Of a stretch of DNA of 55,744 nucleotides, positions 36,322-45,284 are shown in pieces. This DNA is from Myxococcales bacterium. GTDB lineage: Bacteria; Myxococcota; Myxococcia; Myxococcales; Myxococcaceae. The position numbers were made by a program, and so were the translations under genes. Under the pieces are notes generated by a model, which did no database searches, was not told the DNA's origin, and worked only from the letters and a program-made list of their open reading frames with translations. Position 1 is the stretch's first letter. Each line of letters begins with the position of its first letter. The stretch covers positions 1-55,744 of the forward strand of contig JAUXRI010000040.1 in the NCBI GenBank assembly GCA_030681895.1. The letters run 5' to 3'.

Positions 36322-36483
36322 GCTGCGGAACGGAGCAAACGATCGGCCACCGAAGAACGTCGCGTGAATCGATGGGTTGCGTGGCCGCCGAGGGCGCGAG
36401 CTCGACGGTCCCTGACGACGCCGCCTGTCACCGTCGTTGCGCACTGCCGCCACGCGCGCGAGGCGGCCACCGTCACCCGTTCG

Positions 36484-38022
36484 TCACGGACTCCAGGGCG
36501 GAGCGGTGAGCCGTCGGCCGTCTCGCGTTCGTGGCGCCGACTCATCATCCGGCAGGCCTTTCGCGCGATCCCACAGCTGGCACGTCACGACCTGGTGCGC
36601 CTGGTCGAGCCCCTCGCAGTAGTTGGTGAAGAGGCAGCGCCGCACCTCGTCTCCGCGGCCCAGCTTCATCTTCAAGAACCAGTCGGGGTCGGCGATCGAC
36701 TGCCGGGCCGAGGCGACGAGGTCAGCGTCTTTCGCTTCGAGCACCTGCTCGGCCTGCCAGAAGCTCGCGATGCCGCCGCACGCGACGGTCGGCGTCGAGA
36801 ACCCGGCCTCGCGCACGGCCTTCGTCACCGCGGCGATGGCGGTGAGGTTGCGCCCGAACGGTCCCGGTGGCGCGAGGTTGGTGGTGGGCATGCACTCCTG
36901 CCCTGACGGCCCGGTGTACGGGTACGCGGCCTGGCCTGGCTTCGGTTGCTTCGCGTCTTCGAACTTTCCGCCGCGCGACAGCGAGAGGAAGTCCATGCCC
37001 GCGCGCGCGAACTCGACGCCGAAGAAGCGCGCGTCGTCCACGCCGGAGCCCTGCTCGATGATCTCGTCGGCCAGGTATCGGCACCCCAGCGCGACGCCGG
37101 AACCGATGGCGTTGCGGACCGCGCGATACACCTCGAGCGGGAGCCGCACCCGGTGCTCCCGTGGCCCGCCATACCCGTCGGCCCGCGTGTTCCTCGCCGA
37201 GAGAAAGCTCGCCATCGTATAGGCGTGCGCGAAGTGCAGCTCGACCCCGTCGAACCCGGCGGCCACGCAGCGCTTCGCGGCGTCGGCGAACAACGCGGGC
37301 AACACCTGCGGCAGCGAGGCGACGTGAGGCAGGTGCGTGTCGGTCACGCGCTCACGAAGGCCAAACCGCAGCGCCTCCTGCTCCCGTTCGTCGAGCACCG
37401 CGAAGACCGCCTCGTCGGAGAGCGACAGCAGGTGCGCCCGCACCTCGGGCTCGGGCGCCTCACGCCACCGCCCACCCAGGGCCTCGCGGAGCCGCGCGCC
37501 GACCGAGAGGAAGCGGCCGAGGAACGCCTCGCGCGTCGGCCGTCGCTTGATGGACAAGAAGTCGATCAGCTGCACCAGCAGCTTCGTCTGGCCGTTGCTT
37601 GCCTTCTTCACCGCTGCGGTGAGTCGCGACAGCCCCTCGATGAACCGATCGTGACCAGCGCGCAGCAACGGGCCCGACGGCACGTCACGAATGCCGGTCG
37701 CTTCGATGACGATGACGCCCGGCTGGCCTCGGGCGAAGCGCTCGTACCAACCCACGACCGCGTCGGTGACGAAGCCCTCATCGGTGGCGCGCCACGGCAC
37801 CATCGCTGGTACCCAGGTGCGCGACGAAAGCTCGAGCGGCCCCAGGCGCGCTGAAGAGAACCACCGGCTCTGCGCGGCTTCTTCGGCGGTTGGCCAGCGC
37901 TCGATGGGCAACAGCTTCGCGCGGCGACGATCAGGTCTCGAGTCGGAGAGGCCACTCATGAACGCGGCAGTGTCGCGCAGCCTCGACGCTTCGTCACGGC
38001 GCGGTATCGACGCTGAAGGCAT
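36484..38022 (-). CDS. NADH:flavin oxidoreductase / old yellow enzyme family protein
   Basis: 512 aa; an internal ATG at 37959 would give 491 aa. FMN-binding TIM barrel. Domain start at ARLGPLELSSRTWVPAM. The substrate-binding block ELHFAHAYTMASFLSARNTR then ADGYGG matches the family's HGAHGYLLxQFLSPxxNxRxDxYGG. The phosphate-binding end is TVACGGIASFW with DLVASARQSIADPDW. Cys residues near the end (RCLFTNYC) are not the standard iron-sulfur spacing. About 80 extra, mostly helical residues (around 165-245) make it longer than classic members. Such enzymes reduce activated C=C bonds with NAD(P)H; the substrate is unknown. Confidence 0.87.
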   Translation of the reverse strand: MPSASIPRRDEASRLRDTAAFMSGLSDSRPDRRRAKLLPIERWPTAEEAAQSRWFSSARLGPLELSSRTWVPAMVPWRATDEGFVTDAVVGWYERFARGQPGVIVIEATGIRDVPSGPLLRAGHDRFIEGLSRLTAAVKKASNGQTKLLVQLIDFLSIKRRPTREAFLGRFLSVGARLREALGGRWREAPEPEVRAHLLSLSDEAVFAVLDEREQEALRFGLRERVTDTHLPHVASLPQVLPALFADAAKRCVAAGFDGVELHFAHAYTMASFLSARNTRADGYGGPREHRVRLPLEVYRAVRNAIGSGVALGCRYLADEIIEQGSGVDDARFFGVEFARAGMDFLSLSRGGKFEDAKQPKPGQAAYPYTGPSGQECMPTTNLAPPGPFGRNLTAIAAVTKAVREAGFSTPTVACGGIASFWQAEQVLEAKDADLVASARQSIADPDWFLKMKLGRGDEVRRCLFTNYCEGLDQAHQVVTCQLWDRAKGLPDDESAPRTRDGRRLTAPPWSP

Positions 38023-38108
38023 GGTGGCGCCGCGACGGGACTCGTGGGTAGAAGCCCCTCAATCCCCTGTGCCGGCGGCCGCCCGGACCTTCGAGAACTG
38101 ACTTTCCC

Positions 38109-41100
38109 ATGCGACAACACCTGCTGGTCTTCTTCGCTCTCTGTGGAGCGAGCTCCCTGTTCCTCTCGTGTGGCGGTGGCACCGTCTGTGGCAATGGCCG
38201 CCTCGAAACCGGAGAGGCCTGTGACGACGGCAACAAGACCGACGGCGACGGGTGTGAGAGCTCCTGCCAGCCCACGGGCGGCGTCGGTGGCGGAACTGCT
38301 GGCGGCGCTGGCGGTGGCTCGACCGGCGGTGGCTCGACCGGCGGCGGCTCGACCGGCGGTGGCTCGACCGGTGGCGGCTCCACTGGTGGCGGTTCGACGG
38401 CTGGAGGCATGAGCGGTGGCGGCGTGGCGAGCGTCTGCGGCGACACCATGCGCACCGGCGGAGAGCTCTGCGACGACGGCAACATGGTCGACACCGATGG
38501 CTGCACCCAGACCTGCGTCTTCTCGGCGGCCGGCCCGTACTGCGGCGACGGCATGATGAACGGCGCAGAGGCGTGCGACGACGGCAACCTCGCCTCGGGC
38601 GATGGTTGTGAGATCGACTGCACCGCGACCGTGACGGCGACGGCCTCGAACGTCTGTGGTGATGGCGTGCGCCGCGGAGCCGAGCTCTGCGACGACGGCA
38701 ACGTGGTGGCGGCCGACGGCTGCGAGTCCGACTGCACGCCGACGCAGGTGTTGACGGTGACGTGCCCTGCCGCGGCGTTGCCCGCTCCGACGGCCGGGTG
38801 TGACGTGGCGCCCGGCTCGACGACGCGCTTGATCGTCGGCACGGTGCTCCAGCCGGGTCGCGTGTTGCGCGGCGGTCAGGTCGCCGTCGACGCGACGGGC
38901 CTCATCACCTGCGTGGGCTGCGACTGCCTCGCGTCTGCAGGCGCGGGCCCGACCGGCATTCTCTGCGGCGACAACCTCGTCTCTCCCGGCCTCATCAACG
39001 CGCACGATCACCTCACGTACCCGGCCGCCCCGTATGTCGCGAACGGCGTCGGGGCGAACGGGCTGCTCGCAGACGGTGGAGTGCCGGAGCGCTACGAGCA
39101 CCGCAGCGATTGGCGCGTCGGCGGCGCGGCTCACGAAGGGCACACCCGCATCTCGAACGGCGGCAGCGGCATGGGGCCCCAGTACCAGTGGAATGAGCTG
39201 CGTCAGCTGCTGGTCGGCACCACCTCGATCTCCGGCTCGAACGGCGGCGCGGGCCTCTTGCGCAACCTCGACATGGCGGACACCGGCTCGGGGGCCAGCC
39301 AGATTGGTCTCGGCGCGAACACCAGCGGCGGCAACTACGCCACGTTCCCGCTCGGCGACAGCGCGGGCGACGAGCTGCTCGGCTCGTGTGCCTACCCGAC
39401 GCGCCCCAACCCGGCCTCGGTCATTCCCGCGAACGCCTTCTACGAGCCGCACATCTCGGAAGGCCTCGAGTCGTCGGCGCGCAACGAGTTCCTCTGCCTC
39501 TCTGGCCTGCAGGTGGGCGGCGTCGACGTCATCGGACCCCGCACGGCGATGATTCACGGCATCGGGCTCAAGCCGGCCGACATGCGGTTGATGGCGCTGC
39601 GGCGCGCGAGCCTGGTGTGGTCGCCGCGCAGCAACATCGTGCTCTACGGCGACACCGCGCAGACACCCGTCTACCACCGCATGGGCGTGAACATGGCGCT
39701 CGGCACCGACTGGGTGCGCTCGGGCTCGATGACCCTGATGCGCGAACTCTCGTGCGCCGACTCGGTGAACCAGACCTTCTACGGCCGCTACTTCAGCCCG
39801 CTGTCGCTGTGGAAGATGGTGACGGTCAACGCCGCCAACGCGCTGGTCGTCTCGTCGCGCATCGGCACGCTCCAGGCTGGCCGCGTCGGCGACATCAGCA
39901 TCTACCGTCGCAAGAACGTCGACCCGTTCCGTTCGCTCATCACCTCGAACCCCGACGAGGTGGTGCTGACGCTTCGCGGCGGCAAGGCGATCTACGGAGA
40001 GACCTCGGTCGCCGACGTGCTGGCGCAGGGGTGTGAGGCCATCGACATCTGCGGGGCCATGCGCTCCGTGTGCCTGGCAGGAGACGGCACCACGCTCGCG
40101 ACGCTCCGCGCGGCGAACGCGACGACGTACCCGCTGTTCTTCTGCGGCTCGTTGCCGATGAGCGAGCCGACCTGCACGCCGATGCGTGCCGCGCCGTGGC
40201 TGTTCTCGGGCAACCCCTTCACTGGCGTCCCTTCGATGACGGATTCTGACGGCGACGGCCTGGCCGACGCGATGGACAACTGCCCGGCCATCTTCAACCC
40301 GCGCCGCCCGATGGACCTCGGCGTTCAGGGTGACGCTGACGGCGACGGCACCGGCGACGTCTGTGACGTGTGCCCGCTCGACCCCAACAGCACCATGTGC
40401 AGCACGCCCTCGGCGACCGACGTCGACAACGACACGATTCCGAACGCGACCGACAACTGCCCCGGCGACCCGAACACCATGCAGACCGACGGCGACATGG
40501 ACGGCAAGGGCAACGCCTGCGACGCGTGCCCGACGCTCCCCAACCCGGGCACCGCGGCGTGTCCTCCTCCGCCGGGCATTCCGGCCACCATCTACGAGGT
40601 GAAGGCGCTCAACTCGACGCTGCTCAACCAGCGCGTGCAGCTGACCAACGTGCTCGTCACCGCGACGACCGGCCTGGGCTTCTACGTTCAGGTTCACGAG
40701 AACGACATGGGCTACACGGGCCGCGATTACTCGGGCGCCTTCGTCTACTACCCGGGCGCGAACCCCCGCACCGACGTGGTTCCAGGCGATCGCGTCAGCA
40801 TCGCGTCGGCTGGCGTGAGCGACTTCCAGGGCCAGGTGCAGATCAACGGCGTGCCCGCCGGCTCCGTGGTGATCGTCACCCGCAACAACCCGCTGCCCGC
40901 TCCGACGATCGTGATGATCGGTGAAGTGAACGCGGTCATGTCGACCCGCGCGCGCGCGCTCGAAGGCGTGCTCATCGGGCTCGCAGGCCCGGCCACGGTG
41001 GCCGACGTCGCCCCGGTGGCTGGCGCAGGCGACACGATTCCCACCAACGAGTTCACCATCGCCGAGATGACGGGCGGCATGCAGCTGCGGGTGAACGACT

Positions 41101-42539
41101 TCATGTACCTGCTCTCGCCGTTCCCCGTGCTCAACGAGCCGCTGGTGCAGGTGCGCGGCGTGCTCCAGTACCGAAACGGCAACTACAAGCTCGAGCCGCG
41201 CAACGCGTTCGACATCGTTCGACCCGTCACGCTCGCGAGCGCCGGGCCGTCGGGCCAGTTCCTGCGCCTCGGTCAGACGGGTGTCACGACGTTCCCCACG
41301 CCGTTCGTGGTGAGGCTCTCGTCGCCGGCCCTCGTCGACACGCTGATCAGCATCTCGTCGTCGAACCCGATGGTGCTTCAGGTCGCCGACGGTGGTGGCC
41401 TGGTGATTCCCATCGGGCAGATCGAGCTGCCGGTGTCGTTCAACGTCGTCTTCGACCTCGACGCCGGGGCTCCCGTCGTCGACGCCGGGTTCGACCCTGA
41501 TGCTGGCTTCGACCCTGACGCTGGGTTCGACCCCGACGCCGGGCTCCTCGACGCCGGAACGCCTGTGCCGTTCGATGCGGGCTTCGGTGATGGCCGCGTC
41601 GGCCTGTTCGTGACGTTCAACAACCAGACCCTCGACGCAGGCGTTCGGGTGCTCACGCCCGCGAACCTTCCGACGCAGGTGACGTTGAGGCCGCCGACGA
41701 GCTCCGTCGTGGCGAACAACTCGACGGTCCTGACGGTGGAGCTCGATGTCCCTGCGCCTGCTGGCGGCACCAGCGTGATGCTCGCGGCGACGGGCATGGT
41801 GGGTGGCATTCCGATGACGGTGACGGTGCCCGAGAACCAGCTCGTGGCGACCTTCTCGTTCGCGGCCGCGCCGATGACGATGGGCAGCTCGACCGTGACG
41901 GCGACGCTCGGCATGTCGATGGCCACGGCGACGGTGAACGTCCTCGGCTCGGCCGGCGCCAACCACGTCGTCATCAGCGAGGTGCAGAGCCGCGGCGCGA
42001 CGGCGGGCGACGAGTTCGTCGAGCTCTACAACCCAACCAACGCGGCGGTGAACATCGGCGGCTGGGTGCTCCAGTACAAGAGCGCGACCGGCGCGGCGTA
42101 CTCGCTCAAGCTGACGGTGCCGGCGGGCACCATGATGCCACCGCGCACGTTCTTCCTGATGACTTCGGTTCGTGGTGCGACCGGCTTCACGCCGATGGTC
42201 GGCTCAGACATGGCGACGACCGGGAGCCTCGGGCTCGCCGACACCGGTCACGTCCGCATCGGGCCCACCACGTTGTCCACCAGCCCGACCGACATGGCCG
42301 CCATCGACACCGTTGGGTACGGCACCGGCAACGCCCCCGAAGGCAGCCCGGCGCCGGGCCCTGCGACGGCCAACTCGAGCATCGAGCGCAAGGCGTTCTC
42401 GACGTCGACCGACGTGTCGATGACGATGGGCGGTGACGCGGACGAGGGCAACGGCGAAGACACCAACAACAACGCCGCCGACTTCATCGTGCGCTCGGCC
42501 AGCCAGCCGCAGAACTCGATGAGCGCGCCCGAGCCCTGA
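38109..42539 (+). CDS. Giant multidomain lipoprotein: Cys-rich repeats, amidohydrolase, TSP3, OB-like and lamin-tail-like domains
   Basis: 1476 aa, lipobox LFLSC. Four Myxococcus-type Cys-rich repeats (DUF4215: CGNGRLETGEACDDGN and three more) are split by a Gly-Gly-Gly-Ser-Thr linker. An amidohydrolase domain follows (about 245-645). Its metal pattern is intact: HDH in GLINAHDHLTYP, a His in EPHISEGLE, His in MIHGIGLKP and LGTDW. Then come TSP3-like Asp-rich repeats (SDGDGLADAMDNCP), an OB-like segment (YEVKALNSTLLNQRVQLTNV), a short DAG linker (about 1118-1145) and a C-terminal lamin-tail-like domain (HVVISEVQSRGATAGDEFVE). The substrate is unknown. An amidohydrolase embedded in an adhesin-like chain is unusual. 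Confidence 0.85.
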   Translation: MRQHLLVFFALCGASSLFLSCGGGTVCGNGRLETGEACDDGNKTDGDGCESSCQPTGGVGGGTAGGAGGGSTGGGSTGGGSTGGGSTGGGSTGGGSTAGGMSGGGVASVCGDTMRTGGELCDDGNMVDTDGCTQTCVFSAAGPYCGDGMMNGAEACDDGNLASGDGCEIDCTATVTATASNVCGDGVRRGAELCDDGNVVAADGCESDCTPTQVLTVTCPAAALPAPTAGCDVAPGSTTRLIVGTVLQPGRVLRGGQVAVDATGLITCVGCDCLASAGAGPTGILCGDNLVSPGLINAHDHLTYPAAPYVANGVGANGLLADGGVPERYEHRSDWRVGGAAHEGHTRISNGGSGMGPQYQWNELRQLLVGTTSISGSNGGAGLLRNLDMADTGSGASQIGLGANTSGGNYATFPLGDSAGDELLGSCAYPTRPNPASVIPANAFYEPHISEGLESSARNEFLCLSGLQVGGVDVIGPRTAMIHGIGLKPADMRLMALRRASLVWSPRSNIVLYGDTAQTPVYHRMGVNMALGTDWVRSGSMTLMRELSCADSVNQTFYGRYFSPLSLWKMVTVNAANALVVSSRIGTLQAGRVGDISIYRRKNVDPFRSLITSNPDEVVLTLRGGKAIYGETSVADVLAQGCEAIDICGAMRSVCLAGDGTTLATLRAANATTYPLFFCGSLPMSEPTCTPMRAAPWLFSGNPFTGVPSMTDSDGDGLADAMDNCPAIFNPRRPMDLGVQGDADGDGTGDVCDVCPLDPNSTMCSTPSATDVDNDTIPNATDNCPGDPNTMQTDGDMDGKGNACDACPTLPNPGTAACPPPPGIPATIYEVKALNSTLLNQRVQLTNVLVTATTGLGFYVQVHENDMGYTGRDYSGAFVYYPGANPRTDVVPGDRVSIASAGVSDFQGQVQINGVPAGSVVIVTRNNPLPAPTIVMIGEVNAVMSTRARALEGVLIGLAGPATVADVAPVAGAGDTIPTNEFTIAEMTGGMQLRVNDFMYLLSPFPVLNEPLVQVRGVLQYRNGNYKLEPRNAFDIVRPVTLASAGPSGQFLRLGQTGVTTFPTPFVVRLSSPALVDTLISISSSNPMVLQVADGGGLVIPIGQIELPVSFNVVFDLDAGAPVVDAGFDPDAGFDPDAGFDPDAGLLDAGTPVPFDAGFGDGRVGLFVTFNNQTLDAGVRVLTPANLPTQVTLRPPTSSVVANNSTVLTVELDVPAPAGGTSVMLAATGMVGGIPMTVTVPENQLVATFSFAAAPMTMGSSTVTATLGMSMATATVNVLGSAGANHVVISEVQSRGATAGDEFVELYNPTNAAVNIGGWVLQYKSATGAAYSLKLTVPAGTMMPPRTFFLMTSVRGATGFTPMVGSDMATTGSLGLADTGHVRIGPTTLSTSPTDMAAIDTVGYGTGNAPEGSPAPGPATANSSIERKAFSTSTDVSMTMGGDADEGNGEDTNNNAADFIVRSASQPQNSMSAPEP
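38311..38402 (+). repeat. 15-bp tandem repeat (Gly-Gly-Gly-Ser-Thr linker)
   Basis: About six copies of GGCGGTGGCTCGACC with a few synonymous changes, coding for a flexible GGGST linker between the first and second Cys-rich repeats of the giant lipoprotein. Such arrays expand and contract easily. Confidence 0.85.
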
Positions 42540-42551
42540 GGACACCGACGG

Positions 42552-42664
42552 ATTCGGCGCCGAGCCGTCGTCTGACTCAATCGGCGCCGAGCCTCATCCT
42601 CACGCATTCGGCGCCGAGCCTTGAGACGGCGCCGAGCCTCATCCGACTCAATCGGCGCCGGGCG
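42552..42664. repeat. Intergenic palindromic repeat cluster, five units
   Basis: Five units containing CGGCGCCGAGCC or one-base variants, at 42552, 42574, 42605, 42626 and 42644. Two carry the full GACTCAATCGGCGCCGAGCC-type form and the others are shorter. They follow the stop of the giant lipoprotein gene and lie before the next kinase. Same family as copies at 13741 and 16100. The core TCGGCGCCGA is a perfect palindrome. Confidence 0.8.
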
Positions 42665-42689
42665 TCCGTTCGCCTATGATGGTGAACAC

Positions 42690-44231
42690 GTGACGTCGGG
42701 CGAAGCAGCGCAACAGACAGATCAGCTGGCGCCCGGCGCGACGGTCGGCTCATACGAGATCGTCGAGCTCATCGGCTCGGGCGGCATGGGCGAGGTCTAC
42801 CGGGCGCGCCACAAGACGATCGGCAGGCTCGCCGCCGTGAAGGTGCTGCGGGCCGACCGCGCACACGACGCGAAGGCGCTCGACCTCTTCCTCAAAGAAG
42901 CGACGACGCTCGGGGCGCTGAGCCACCGAAACCTCGTCGAGGTGCTCGACTTCGGGCACCTGCCCACGGGCCAGCCGTACCTCACCATGGCCTTCGTCGA
43001 CGGCAAGACGCTGCACGAGGTCATCAACGAGTCGCTCGACTCCAACGGCACGGGCGTCAGCGCGGTGATGGCCCTCACGGTCACCGAGCAGGTGCTCAAC
43101 GCGCTGGGCGAGGCGCACAAGAAGGGCATCGTTCACCGCGATCTCAAGCCGGCGAACATCATGGTGCTCAAGGAGCACAGCGGCGAGACGCTGGTGAAGG
43201 TGCTCGACTTCGGGCTGGCGCGGCCGGTCGAAGGGGCCGTGCTGCCCTGGGCAGGGCTCGCGTCGACGAAGCAGTCGTCGGCAGCGGGCACGCCTGCGTA
43301 CGTCTCTCCGGAGCAGGTGCGAAACGAAGAGCTCGATGGGCGCAGCGATCTGTACTCGATGGGCTGCACGCTCTTCGAGATGCTCAGCGGCCGCGCGCCG
43401 TTCGTCTCGGACTCTCCGCTCGAGCTGGTGAAGATGCAGCTCGACGCGCCACCCCCGCCGCTGGCCGACTTCGTGGCCAACCTGCCCGAAGAGGTCGAGC
43501 GCCTGGTGTTGTGGTTCCTCCAGAAGAAACGAGACGACCGGCCCGAGTCGGCCGACGTGGCGCGCCTCGAGGTGCGGCGCCTGCTCACGAAGCTGAGCCG
43601 CGAGTCGACCATCGTGCGGCCGGCGTCGACCCTGCCGTCGCTGCAGAAGCTGTCGGGGGAGCACGTCGCTCACAAGCCGCGACAGACGCCTGGGCCCGTC
43701 GACACGTCGCCAGAGGCGCTGACTCCATCATCCAGACCGAAGTGGCCGTGGGTCGCCGCTTCGCTGGGCCTCGTGCTGACGGGCGCGCTCGGCGTGTTCG
43801 GCCTGCGCAGCGAACAGCCCGTCGCCGTGGTCGTCCCCGCTTCGACACCCGCGCCGGTCCAGCCGGAGCCCCCGCTGCCACCCGCTCCGCCGCCGCAGGT
43901 GCCAGCGCCACCATCACCGCCAGTCGCGGTCGCCGAGCCTGAACCGGTGCGTCCCGTCGAGGGCCTCGAGGAGCTCGCGCCCATCGACCCGCGCCCGGTG
44001 AAAGGGGCTCACAAGGCGGCGCCGGTCGCGACGTGCCGCTGGAGCGCTGATTTCAAGGCGCTCGCCCGCCGCGACCACCAGGCGCTCCAGGTCGCCGCGG
44101 CGAAGCGAGGCGTTGCGCCTGCGACGTTGACGCGCCTCGAGGACGAGTTCGGCGCGGCGATGGTCAAGACCGACTGCCGCGGAGCGCTCCGTGCGCTCGA
44201 CAAGCTGCGCCGCCTCGCGCCTTCGCGGTGA
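42690..44231 (+). CDS. Ser/Thr protein kinase, membrane-anchored
   Basis: 513 aa from GTG 42690. The longer frame upstream would be translated from the repeat cluster and is rejected. Kinase domain about 20-290: IGSGGMGEVYRAR, VKVL, HRDLKPANIMV, DFGLARP, GTPAYVSPEQ. One membrane helix near 352-372 (WPWVAASLGLVLTGALGVFG). A Pro/Ala-rich extracytoplasmic stretch leads to a short helical domain with two Cys (TCRWSADFKALARR, KTDCRGALRALDKL). It probably senses an envelope signal. The next gene, a beta-barrel candidate, starts 51 bp later. Confidence 0.93.
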   Translation: MTSGEAAQQTDQLAPGATVGSYEIVELIGSGGMGEVYRARHKTIGRLAAVKVLRADRAHDAKALDLFLKEATTLGALSHRNLVEVLDFGHLPTGQPYLTMAFVDGKTLHEVINESLDSNGTGVSAVMALTVTEQVLNALGEAHKKGIVHRDLKPANIMVLKEHSGETLVKVLDFGLARPVEGAVLPWAGLASTKQSSAAGTPAYVSPEQVRNEELDGRSDLYSMGCTLFEMLSGRAPFVSDSPLELVKMQLDAPPPPLADFVANLPEEVERLVLWFLQKKRDDRPESADVARLEVRRLLTKLSRESTIVRPASTLPSLQKLSGEHVAHKPRQTPGPVDTSPEALTPSSRPKWPWVAASLGLVLTGALGVFGLRSEQPVAVVVPASTPAPVQPEPPLPPAPPPQVPAPPSPPVAVAEPEPVRPVEGLEELAPIDPRPVKGAHKAAPVATCRWSADFKALARRDHQALQVAAAKRGVAPATLTRLEDEFGAAMVKTDCRGALRALDKLRRLAPSR

Positions 44232-44282
44232 CGGGCTTCAGAAGGTGCGGCACGGCGCACGGAACGGCGCTAGCAGAAGGGA

Positions 44283-45197
44283 ATGAATTCCCTGCTCGCC
44301 ATCGCTCTCGTGGTTCTCGGGCAGGCTGAGGTGGTGCCCGAGGCGACGCCTGCTGCCGCGGTCACTCCAGCGCCTGCTCCAGCCAATCCGACGGTCGCTG
44401 CTGAACCCGCGCCCACACCCACGCCGACGCCCGCACCCATCGCCACACCTGCCGCGCCGTCACGCCTGTTCGACTCGCTCCTCGTCGACTTCGAGATCGG
44501 CGCGGCCTACCTGTTCCAGAACGACGGCCGCTACGGCGCCAACGGGACGAGCTACACGGCGGCGGACGTCGGCCAGCAGCGAAACCTCGCGGTCGCGCTC
44601 CGCCTGGCGATCGAAGCGCGCCTCGCGCGGCGGCACACCATCATCGCCACGTGGGCGCCGCTCGATCTCACGACGCGCGCCACGTTGACGCGCGACCTGA
44701 CGTTCCAGACGACGACGTTCGCCGACAGGTCCGTCGTCGATCACCGTTACCTCTTCGACGGCTATCGGCTCAGCTACCTCTTCGGCCTCGTGCAGGGGTC
44801 TCGTTTCACCCTCGGCGTGGGCGCGTCATTCCAGGTGCGCAACGCGTCGGTCGAGTTCCGCACCGTCGACACCGCGCCCGCCGTCTTCGCGGTCGAGCGA
44901 GACATCGGCCTCGTCGGCGCCTTGAAGGTGCGCGCGCGCTTCGACGCGGGAGTGCTCTACGCCCAGGCCGACATCGACTTCTTCAACACCTTTGGGCTGG
45001 GGCTGCCGGCAGGTATTCACGACGTCGCGCTCACCCTGGGCATCCCCGTCATTCCAGGGCTCGACTTTCTGCTCCGGCTCCGGCTGGTGGGTGGAGGCGC
45101 CAACGTGCCGTCGCGTGACATCTACAACTGGGGGAACTTCGGGTTCGCGCTGCTCGGGCTGCGCGTCGACCTGCCGCTGCTGTGGAGCAGCCGCTGA
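44283..45197 (+). CDS. Putative outer-membrane beta-barrel protein
   Basis: 304 aa. Sec signal (MNSLLAIALVVLGQA), then a Pro/Ala/Thr-rich linker to about residue 60. The remainder alternates polar and hydrophobic residues in beta-strand style, with amphipathic strands such as VDFEIGAAYLFQ, NLAVALRLAIEAR, RFTLGVGASFQVR and FALLGLRVDLPLLWS. That is the pattern of a 10-12 strand barrel. No specific family recognised. GAAGGG lies just before the ATG. Confidence 0.7.
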   Translation: MNSLLAIALVVLGQAEVVPEATPAAAVTPAPAPANPTVAAEPAPTPTPTPAPIATPAAPSRLFDSLLVDFEIGAAYLFQNDGRYGANGTSYTAADVGQQRNLAVALRLAIEARLARRHTIIATWAPLDLTTRATLTRDLTFQTTTFADRSVVDHRYLFDGYRLSYLFGLVQGSRFTLGVGASFQVRNASVEFRTVDTAPAVFAVERDIGLVGALKVRARFDAGVLYAQADIDFFNTFGLGLPAGIHDVALTLGIPVIPGLDFLLRLRLVGGGANVPSRDIYNWGNFGFALLGLRVDLPLLWSSR

Positions 45198-45284
45198 GCG
45201 CAGGCTCGTGACGTCTGCGGCTGACGCCCGTGAGTGACGCCTTGGAGGATGCGGTGGGCAGTGCGATGGTTGGCCGGCGTCGTC

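Noticed and set aside
37956..41966. 1336-codon minus-strand frame opposite the giant lipoprotein gene
   Set aside because: Antisense shadow typical of high-GC3 genes: Arg/His/Ala/Val-rich, no domains, and covered by a gene with recognised domains.
42552..42664. CRISPR array
   Set aside because: Units are short, irregularly spaced, palindromic and separated by only a few bases, with no spacers or cas genes. The same unit occurs alone elsewhere.
42621..42689. Upstream N-terminal extension of the second Ser/Thr kinase
   Set aside because: It would begin at a TTG inside the palindromic repeat cluster and translate the repeat. GTG 42690 fits the usual short leader before the kinase domain.
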